Assembly: GCA_017521025.1 (NCBI GenBank)
Contig: JAFXEB010000033.1
Location: forward strand, 1 to 64,000
Source of the DNA: Clostridia bacterium
Lineage (GTDB): Bacteria > Bacillota > Clostridia > Oscillospirales > CAG-382
Direction of reading: 5' to 3'
DNA length: 64,000 bases
The position numbers and the translations under genes were made by a program. Positions within the stretch are counted from its first letter, which is position 1, and each line of letters opens with the position of its first letter. This document shows, in pieces, positions 58,143 to 64,000 of the stretch. The notes below the pieces were generated by a model that had not been told where the DNA came from, made no database searches, and saw nothing but the letters and a program-made list of their open reading frames with translations.

Positions 58143-59777
58143 TCAGGAATTGTTCTGACTTGCTACGAGACCCTCGCCGCCGTATATCTTACGGAGCAAG
58201 GGCTTTTCTATCTTACCCGTGGGGTTACGGGGCACGTCTGCAAAAATGATCTTACGGGGACGCTTGTAACGGGGCATACCCTTGCAGAAGGTGTTTATGT
58301 CATCCTCGCTAAGCTTCATTCCGTCCTTCACGGAGATTATTGCGGCGGCTATCTCACCAAGCCTTTCGTCAGGCAAGCCGATGACCGCAACATCCTTTAC
58401 TGCCGGATGTGCGCTTATAAAGTCCTCTATCTGCACGGGATAAAGGTTTTCACCACCCGTAATGATAACGTCCTTCTTGCGGTCTACCAGATAGATAAAG
58501 CCGTCCTCGTCCTCCATAGCCATATCGCCCGTAAAGAGCCAGCCATCCTTAAGCGCTGCGGCGGTAGCGGCAGGGTCATTATAATAGCACTCCATATTAC
58601 CGTCACCAAGTAGGCAAAGCTCGCCCACCTCGCCCTGCTTTACGGGCACGCCGTCGGGGTCTACTATCTTGGTCTGCCAGCCGTAGCCTGCCTTACCTAT
58701 TGCGCCCACCTTATGTACATTCTCCACACCAAGGTGAACCGCACCGGGGCCTATGGACTCGGAAAGCCCGTAGTTTGTATCGTACTGATGATGAGGGAAA
58801 TACTCCAACCAGCGGTTGATAAGGCTCTTAGGTACGGGCTGTGCGCCTATGTGCATCAGCCTGAGCTGTTCAAGCCTGAAATGCTCCAGCTTAAGGTCGC
58901 CCCTGTCAAGGCAGTTGAGTATATCCTGCGCCCACGGCACGAGAAGCCATACCACAGTGCATTTCTCAGAAGAGATAGCGCCCAGCACATCCTCCGGCTT
59001 TGCGCCCTTGAGCAGTACCGCTTTACCGCCGGTGATAAGGGAGCCGAACCAATGCATCTTTGCACCCGTATGGTAGAGGGGAGGTATGCAAAGAAAAACG
59101 TCATCCTTGGTCTGTCCGTGGTGCGCCTGCTCTACCTTGCAGGAGTGCATAAGACTTCTGTGGCGGTGAAGTATCGCTTTGGGAAAACCCGTAGTGCCCG
59201 AGGAAAAATAGATTGCGCCGAAATCGTCATCGGAAAGAGGTATCTTGGGGTCATCATCCCTGCAATAATATGTCAGCTTAAAATAGTCCTCGGCGAAGGT
59301 GGGACACTGTCCCTCACCTGCATATATAAGGGTGCGCTTTGCACCTATCTCCTCGGCTATCTCCTCTACCCTGCCGATAAACTCCGGACCAAAAACAAGC
59401 ATATCCGCCTCGGCAAGGTCAAGGCAATACTTTATCTCGTCAGCGGCGTAACGAAAATTGAGGGGAACTGCCAATGCGCCCGTCTTTAAGATGCCGAAAT
59501 ATATGGGAAGCCACTCAAGACAGTTCATCAGCAGTATGGCAACCTTGTCGCCCTTTCTGATATTGCGGGAGAGCAGGAAGTTGGCAAAGCGGTTAGCCTT
59601 TTCGTTAAACTGTGCCCAGGTTATCTCCTTGCGGAAATCGGTGGTACCCGTTGCCTCTATCAGGTTATACTCCTTCCACACAACACGGCGTGGCTGCTGC
59701 TCGGGGTTAAGCTCTACTAACGCAGAGTCATTACCGTACATAGCGGCGTTACGTTCAAGAAATTCGGTAATAGGCAT
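58143..59777 (-). CDS. Acyl-CoA synthetase (AMP-forming)
   Basis: 544 residues, class I adenylate-forming fold. ATP loop YFSSGTTGFPKAILHRHRS, the NYGLSESIG block, WLFTGDMAMEDEDGFIYLVDRKKDVIITGGENLYP (hinge and A8 motif), and catalytic Lys in NPTGKIEKPLLR. It activates a carboxylic acid to the acyl-AMP and then the CoA thioester. Chain length cannot be read; the size and motifs fit short- or medium-chain or aromatic acids. The ATG at 59777 has AAGGAG upstream; the longer frame to 59870 crosses a terminator hairpin. It is preceded by a leader ORF and terminator, and followed by a sodium symporter. Confidence 0.9.
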   Translation of the reverse strand: MPITEFLERNAAMYGNDSALVELNPEQQPRRVVWKEYNLIEATGTTDFRKEITWAQFNEKANRFANFLLSRNIRKGDKVAILLMNCLEWLPIYFGILKTGALAVPLNFRYAADEIKYCLDLAEADMLVFGPEFIGRVEEIAEEIGAKRTLIYAGEGQCPTFAEDYFKLTYYCRDDDPKIPLSDDDFGAIYFSSGTTGFPKAILHRHRSLMHSCKVEQAHHGQTKDDVFLCIPPLYHTGAKMHWFGSLITGGKAVLLKGAKPEDVLGAISSEKCTVVWLLVPWAQDILNCLDRGDLKLEHFRLEQLRLMHIGAQPVPKSLINRWLEYFPHHQYDTNYGLSESIGPGAVHLGVENVHKVGAIGKAGYGWQTKIVDPDGVPVKQGEVGELCLLGDGNMECYYNDPAATAAALKDGWLFTGDMAMEDEDGFIYLVDRKKDVIITGGENLYPVQIEDFISAHPAVKDVAVIGLPDERLGEIAAAIISVKDGMKLSEDDINTFCKGMPRYKRPRKIIFADVPRNPTGKIEKPLLRKIYGGEGLVASQNNS

Positions 59778-59813
59778 TTTATTTCTCCTTATTTTGTGGT
59801 CGCCCCGGGGCGT

Positions 59814-59842
59814 AAAAAAAGGTGCTGCGCATTGGCAGCACC
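59814..59842 (-). terminator. Intrinsic terminator between leader ORF and acyl-CoA synthetase (possible attenuator)
   Basis: On the minus strand, GGTGCTGC (59842-59835), a 6-base loop, GCAGCACC (59828-59821) and seven T. It lies after the 22-codon ORF and before the ribosome site of the synthetase. Confidence 0.85.
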
Positions 59843-59900
59843 AGATAAACATATCAAAGCCCGGAAGCAATATGTCTAACCGCTAAAAGCCAACGCAAAA

Positions 59901-59969
59901 CTAACCACGACAATAATAGGCGCAGTAGCAATAATAGTATGCGTAGGCGTATATACGGCTGTCCAACAT
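59901..59969 (-). CDS. 22-residue Tyr/Cys-rich leader ORF
   Basis: ATG at 59969, stop TAG at 59901. A perfect GGAGGAG (59982-59976) sits 6 bases before the ATG, and a near-consensus promoter lies about 30 bases upstream. The peptide opens MLDSRI and residues 7-20 are YAYAYYYCYCAYYC, giving eight Tyr and three Cys in 22 residues. The intrinsic terminator at 59842-59814 lies downstream, then the acyl-CoA synthetase. This promoter-leader-terminator-gene order is that of transcription attenuation, where scarce charged tRNA-Tyr (or Cys) would stall ribosomes. A small secreted or modified peptide is the alternative. I do not recognise the peptide family. Confidence 0.65.
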   Translation of the reverse strand: MLDSRIYAYAYYYCYCAYYCRG

Positions 59970-59997
59970 ATTGATCTCCTCCGTAAGTATTGTATGG

Positions 59998-60026
59998 ATT
60001 ATAGCACAATTTTTCCCTTTTGTAAA
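59998..60026 (-). promoter_or_regulatory. Promoter of the leader ORF/acyl-CoA synthetase operon
   Basis: On the minus strand, TTTACA (60026-60021), 17-base spacer, perfect TATAAT (60003-59998). Confidence 0.85.
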
Positions 60027-60116
60027 GGGTTTTTTGAAACTTTTTGCAGAAAGAAGAGAAAAAATACATTTTTATGCATTTTTACAAAAAATTCATCAAG
60101 TTTTTTGTTAGCGGTG

Positions 60117-60122
60117 TATAAT
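60117..60122 (+). promoter_or_regulatory. -10 element for the HAD gene
   Basis: Perfect TATAAT, 26 bases before the ATG at 60148 and divergent from the leader promoter. No clear -35 is seen at the right distance. Confidence 0.45.
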
Positions 60123-60147
60123 AGAAGCGTATACGGAGGTGTTATTG

Positions 60148-60795
60148 ATGAAATACTCACATATAGTATGGGACTTTAACGGCACACTGCTTGATGACCT
60201 TGTGCCCTGCATAGACGTGCTCAACGCAATGCTTGAGGCGAGGGGACTTGCAAGAGTGGACAAGGACAGGTACCTTGAGGTCTTTGGTTTCCCTATCAAG
60301 GCATATTACGAAAAGGTGGGGCTTGATTTTTCCAAAGAATCCTACAGTGAGCTTGCTGATGAATGGTCCGCCCTATACAAGGCTGCGGCAGAGGGCTGTG
60401 ATATGTGCGGCGGTACCCGTGAGGCACTCGAGTACTTCAAGGGCTTGGGTCTGCCCCAATACATACTTTCTGCCACGGAATACGGTATGCTGTTAGAGCA
60501 GGTGGCTGAGCTTGGGATAGGCGGCTATTTTACCGAGCTGTTGGCGCTGAAGGACTTCCACGCCACAAGCAAGGTCGCTCTCGGTAAGAAGTGGGCGGAA
60601 AGAGAGAAGCCTCGTAGGGTGCTGTTTATCGGCGACACCGTACACGATTATGAGACTGCGGCGGCTATGGGTGCGGATTGCGTTCTTATTGCCGCAGGCC
60701 ATCAAAGCAGAGAGCGCATTGAAAAATGCGGGGTGCCCGTGCTTAACAGCGCATATGAGCTTACAGACTTTTTCAAAAAGGCAGACGGGCAGTAA
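60148..60795 (+). CDS. HAD-superfamily phosphatase (phosphoglycolate phosphatase-like)
   Basis: 215 residues with HAD motif I at the N-terminus, DFNGTLLDD (residues 10-18, catalytic Asp10; the more usual form is DxDGTLxDS), a helical cap, motif II LSATEYG, and motif III/IV GDTVHDYETAAAMGADCVLI. The Asn in DFNGT in place of the second Asp is a known variant in some Clostridial HAD proteins, but it may alter activity. The substrate is unknown; phosphoglycolate or a sugar phosphate is possible. GGAGG at 60135-60139, 8 bases before the ATG, sets the start. Confidence 0.85.
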   Translation: MKYSHIVWDFNGTLLDDLVPCIDVLNAMLEARGLARVDKDRYLEVFGFPIKAYYEKVGLDFSKESYSELADEWSALYKAAAEGCDMCGGTREALEYFKGLGLPQYILSATEYGMLLEQVAELGIGGYFTELLALKDFHATSKVALGKKWAEREKPRRVLFIGDTVHDYETAAAMGADCVLIAAGHQSRERIEKCGVPVLNSAYELTDFFKKADGQ

Positions 60796-60806
60796 GCTGA
60801 TATTTT

Positions 60807-60852
60807 AAGGGGGATGTAAAGAAGCTCCTGTTTCTTTACATCCCCCTTGTTA
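60807..60852. terminator. Hairpin between converging genes
   Basis: AAGGGGGATGTAAAGAA (60807-60823) pairs with TTCTTTACATCCCCCTT (60832-60848). A 17-bp stem with weak T-runs, serving the HAD gene and probably the convergent dockerin protein gene. Confidence 0.8.
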
Positions 60853-60888
60853 TTGCTGTTTTTCTTACCTCAAAGCTTTTTTCAGTGC

Positions 60889-63800
60889 TTATTTGAGGAT
60901 TGCCTTTATAGCCATATAGTCTGCTACCGTGATAGAGCCGTTCATATCCAGATCACCTTTAAGCAGGATAAGCTTGCTTTCCTCTTGTGCACCCACTATG
61001 ACGAGGCGCAGAACAATAACGTCGGCAGAGCTTACGGTGCCATCACCGTTTACGTCACCGTCAGGCACGCCCACGGTCACGGTACAAGTGGCGCTGTAGC
61101 CGCCCGAAAAGGAGGTAGCGGTCACTGTTACGGTGCCTGCCTTCAAAGCTGTGATATATGCGCCGTCGGTAGTGAGCACCGTGGGGTCGCTTACCGTCCA
61201 GAGCACGTTTTTGTCGGTTGCGTCATCGCCGAGAACCGTAGCGGCAAGCCAGCTCCTTTCCCCTACGGGAACGGTCATGCTTTGAGCGGAAAGAGATATA
61301 CCCGTTGCAGCCACTTTTGTGGGAGTGGGCGTTTTCTCCTTCAGCTCACGGTTATAGTGCATGGTTATGTGGTTGCGTATAGCGTGACCCGAAGTGTTGG
61401 CGTTATAGGCGGCAGTTGCACCGCTTGTATCAATACCGCCCGAGGCGTCTATACGGAAGACGTGGGCACCGTCACCGCCGAGATAGATATTAGCAGTACT
61501 TACGGCGGCATCAAGCATATCAACGCCCTCCTGACCGAAATATACTCCTGCGAAAACTATGGAAGGCGTGGTGGCGGTATAGAGGTTACCAACAAAAGCG
61601 CCTCTGCCGTGATGGTTGCAGGAAAGGAAATCAACGTGGGTACCCAAAACCGCCTTATGGATAGACAGCATATGGTCAACGGAGGAGGTACCGCTGGTCA
61701 CGTTGCCTTTATAGGTAGTACCCGAATCGTTATAGTAGCTGTCACCCGTATAGAGTATCCTTTTACCTGCATACTCTATGAGATACCAGGTGGAGGAGCA
61801 GTTTTCCCAAACTGTACTGTTGCTCTTGAAGGTGGAGTGGCTGCTCCAATCCTTGCCCGTACAGATAGTCACCTTTATGGGATAGCTGCTGTCCGTGGTG
61901 GAAAGGGTGTTGTAGCCGGTGAAATAGCGCACCTTCTCAGTCTCGTAGCTCAAACGGGTGGGAACAAGGTCGGGACTGTATACCTGCATATTTGTTACCA
62001 TAGTGTTAAAGCTGTTGACATACGAATCGTAGCCGGCAGCAGCGGTGTTGGCAGGGTCTTTGACCGCATACATCTTCTTAACGGTCACAAAGGGACTGTT
62101 GCAAACGAAATACCTCAGGGCGTTGATATGGTCGGAATGGAAATGGGTTATAAAGCTGATAAACTGCACCTGACATTTCTCAGAAAGCAGATGACGGTGG
62201 TACTCAGCCTCGCTGAGAGCACCGCTTGCAAGACCGTCAGCAAGGAACTCCTCCCTCAGCTCAAGCAAATACTCGAGGGACTTGGAGTTTTTGTTGCCGC
62301 CGTCTATCATCATAACGGTGCCGTTGTAGTCGAGAACAGAGCCGTCGTTTTTGGAAATAGAGTTTGATATCTGATGCAGCTCATTGGTGCGTATCCTCAG
62401 CTTACCGTCCTGCTCTGCATAGGTGTTGGCAACGACCTTTTCGGCAAGGTCCTCCATAACGGTGACGGTACAGTGCAAGGTCTTGGCACCCCAGTCGCCC
62501 GTATAGGTGACGGTTATCGTGGCAGTACCGGCGGAAACGCCCGTTACCTTTCCGCTTGCCACGGTAGCAACGGAGGGGTCGGAGGATATGAAGGTAAGAC
62601 TATCCTCTCTGCTTGCAGAGGAGAGGGTGTATTCCATGTTGTCGCTGCCGCCCACAAGGAGGTACAGCTTATCCTCGCAGGTAAAGGCGGCGGTCTCGTT
62701 TATTGCGGCGACGTTCTCTGCTCCCTCAGCAGAATAGAAAGAGGTCTCGGATGTGCCGCCGTATACGTAGAAGGTCTGCCCGTCCGCCGAGAAGGTGGCA
62801 TAAGGACGGAGTGTATACATATCGTCATATTCATCTGCGGAGATATCGGAAATGGATACGGTGCAAACGCCGCCGCTTTCAGTACCGGTATAGCTTGCCG
62901 CACCTGCAGTATCTACACTGAGCTCGGCGTTGCCCAAGGTCTCGCTCTTTACAGCCAAAACGCCGTAGCTTACACTCTTACCCGAAAGGGTGCTGTAATA
63001 GCTGCCTGCGGTGTTTATCTTCACAGAAACCTTCAGTGCGGGGCCCTCTGCGGCGACGACACCTGCGGTGCCGAGTAGCTCTGCCCTGCCCCCGTGATTC
63101 TGAAGCATAGAGTCTATTTTCACAAGCGTGGGAAAAGGATAGCCCGCACGGAAATTTATGGGGTTTGCTGCGTCGGCAGAATTGAGAGCCGCAAGCACCT
63201 CGGACGTTGCAAGAGAGCTTACAGCGGTACCGCCGTCAAAATTGCTGTTTACGCCGCTCAAACCGAAGCAGGTGGAGGCGTACTGAGTCAGAACGTACAG
63301 TCCTGTACCTGCGCTGTTCTTAAGAGTGGAGGAGCTGTAGGCAATAGCTCTGCCCGAGGATACGGTGCCCACGTTGAAGCAGCGCTTTACCTTTACGTAC
63401 TTATTGTCGGTAAGGTCGCCCTCGAAGAACGCCTCGCCCACTATACCTGCAACGCTTACACTGCCGTTTGTGGAGGTAACGGAGCCGGTATTGTAGCAGT
63501 TATACAGCTCTGTATCACGTTTGTCGGCGGCACCGCCCGATTTACCCGAAATACCGCCAACATAAGCGGCGCCCTTTACGGCACCCACGTTGGCGCAGGA
63601 GTTTATATTCACGCTTTTTGCAACGCCGACTATACCGCCCGTATAGTCAGCACCTGTGACCTTGCCGGTGTTGTAGCAATTGTATATCTTGCCGTTGGCG
63701 AGGGAATCAGCAGAGTTGTTGCCGCCGGAGATACCGCCTGTATACTGACCCGTAGCTGAAATGTCGCCGTTATTCACGCAGGAGTATATCTCGGTAGCTC

Positions 63801-64000
63801 TGCCCGTACCAACGATGCCGCCCGTATAATAGGAGTTGCCACCCTTTACAGTGCCGTTGTTTACGCAGTTTTCAATGACGTTATGTCCGTAGCCATCCAC
63901 GGTAAATGTGCCGCCGAAGATGCCGCCTGCGGCCTTACTGCTTGCTGTAATTTTACCGTTGTTAACGCATTTTTCTGCCTGCATACGGGATGCGCCTGCA
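60889..64000 (-). CDS. Large secreted metallo-beta-lactamase-fold protein with GLUG-like repeats, Big2-like domains and dockerin (5' end missing)
   Basis: The frame is open to the window edge; 1036 residues are visible. From N to C: eight or more repeats of the CVNNGxI...GGIxG type (about residues 1-240), which look like GLUG/beta-helix repeats; a mixed beta region; and a Big2-like domain (ISSDPSVATVASGKVTGVSAGTATITVTY). The metallo-hydrolase domain has THFHSDHINAL (HxHxDH metal site), YTGDSYYN (Asp ligand) and SCNHHGRGAFVG (His). A second Big2-like domain (LSAQSMTVPVGE...GTVTVTATSFSGG) follows, then a type I dockerin (DVNGDGTVSSADVI, DLDMNGSITVADYM). It is an extracellular scaffold-docked hydrolase, perhaps of the ComEC-like phosphodiesterase type; substrate unknown. 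Confidence 0.82.
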   Translation of the reverse strand, partial: AGASRMQAEKCVNNGKITASSKAAGGIFGGTFTVDGYGHNVIENCVNNGTVKGGNSYYTGGIVGTGRATEIYSCVNNGDISATGQYTGGISGGNNSADSLANGKIYNCYNTGKVTGADYTGGIVGVAKSVNINSCANVGAVKGAAYVGGISGKSGGAADKRDTELYNCYNTGSVTSTNGSVSVAGIVGEAFFEGDLTDNKYVKVKRCFNVGTVSSGRAIAYSSSTLKNSAGTGLYVLTQYASTCFGLSGVNSNFDGGTAVSSLATSEVLAALNSADAANPINFRAGYPFPTLVKIDSMLQNHGGRAELLGTAGVVAAEGPALKVSVKINTAGSYYSTLSGKSVSYGVLAVKSETLGNAELSVDTAGAASYTGTESGGVCTVSISDISADEYDDMYTLRPYATFSADGQTFYVYGGTSETSFYSAEGAENVAAINETAAFTCEDKLYLLVGGSDNMEYTLSSASREDSLTFISSDPSVATVASGKVTGVSAGTATITVTYTGDWGAKTLHCTVTVMEDLAEKVVANTYAEQDGKLRIRTNELHQISNSISKNDGSVLDYNGTVMMIDGGNKNSKSLEYLLELREEFLADGLASGALSEAEYHRHLLSEKCQVQFISFITHFHSDHINALRYFVCNSPFVTVKKMYAVKDPANTAAAGYDSYVNSFNTMVTNMQVYSPDLVPTRLSYETEKVRYFTGYNTLSTTDSSYPIKVTICTGKDWSSHSTFKSNSTVWENCSSTWYLIEYAGKRILYTGDSYYNDSGTTYKGNVTSGTSSVDHMLSIHKAVLGTHVDFLSCNHHGRGAFVGNLYTATTPSIVFAGVYFGQEGVDMLDAAVSTANIYLGGDGAHVFRIDASGGIDTSGATAAYNANTSGHAIRNHITMHYNRELKEKTPTPTKVAATGISLSAQSMTVPVGERSWLAATVLGDDATDKNVLWTVSDPTVLTTDGAYITALKAGTVTVTATSFSGGYSATCTVTVGVPDGDVNGDGTVSSADVIVLRLVIVGAQEESKLILLKGDLDMNGSITVADYMAIKAILK

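Noticed and set aside
59854..60069. 71-residue hydrophobic Leu-rich ORF overlapping the Tyr/Cys leader
   Set aside because: A different frame from the ORF with perfect ribosome site; it starts upstream of the promoter's -10 and cannot be on the same transcript.
60847..62367. 506-codon plus-strand ORF opposite the metallo-beta-lactamase-fold gene
   Set aside because: The minus strand carries HxHxDH, Big2-like and dockerin motifs in frame; the plus-strand frame has none and no ribosome site.

Overview
The window looks like a chromosome segment of a gut-type, low-to-mid GC Firmicute (Clostridia, Oscillospiraceae/Ruminococcaceae-like). The evidence is a SpoIIID-type sporulation regulator, strong sigma-A type promoters with AGGAGG ribosome sites, type I dockerin modules on three secreted proteins, an EpsG-type polymerase, Wzm/Wzt-type export, and short-palindrome intergenic repeats. 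No phage, IS element, CRISPR array or rRNA was seen. The assignment is an inference from gene content; no marker gene is present.

Layout. 1-2.5 kb: the end of a secreted serine hydrolase (beta-lactamase fold), a small unknown protein and an SGNH-hydrolase lipoprotein. 2.6-16.8 kb: a single-direction arginine operon, argG-argH-argC-argJ-argB-argD-argF-carA-carB, followed by a P1-family peptidase. It starts at a clear promoter and ends at a strong terminator. Two features are abnormal. CarA has lost the glutaminase nucleophile (Cys to Gly) and the catalytic His (to Tyr). CarB is fused in frame to a diaminopimelate-epimerase domain that has lost one of its two catalytic cysteines. 17-19.5 kb: a GH99-like lipoprotein and an unknown small gene. 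19.6-20.2 kb: a symmetrical multi-hairpin repeat and two tRNA-Ser genes. 20.3-31.6 kb: a cation/proton antiporter, a 1759-residue polymorphic beta-helix surface protein, a membrane TPR-like protein, and two secreted cysteine-peptidase-like proteins with dockerins.

31.7-45.9 kb (+) and 45.9-53.0 kb (-) are two convergent surface-polysaccharide operons sharing a bidirectional terminator. The plus operon has a priming sugar-phosphate transferase, an HpaI/CitE-like aldolase, glycosyltransferases, a TviB/TviC-like pair for UDP-HexNAc uronic acid, a CapK-like ligase and an EpsG-like polymerase. The minus operon has a DUF115/GT42-like protein, a Wzm/Wzt exporter, a GT2, and the complete CMP-Kdo pathway (kdsB, kdsA, kdsD, kdsC). 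Kdo is normally a Gram-negative sugar, so finding its pathway a few hundred bases from spoIIID is striking.

53.1-64 kb: spoIIID-anmK and an Eis-like acetyltransferase; a 193-bp tandem repeat array; a minus-strand operon for an acyl-CoA synthetase and a sodium/solute symporter, preceded by a 22-codon Tyr/Cys-rich leader ORF and an intrinsic terminator; a HAD phosphatase; and the 3' part of a large secreted metallo-beta-lactamase-fold protein with GLUG-like repeats, Big2-like domains and a dockerin, running off the window.

Strongest candidates for something new: the altered CarA/CarB-DapF pair, the Kdo operon with its possible CMP-Kdo transferase, and the Tyr/Cys leader ORF.
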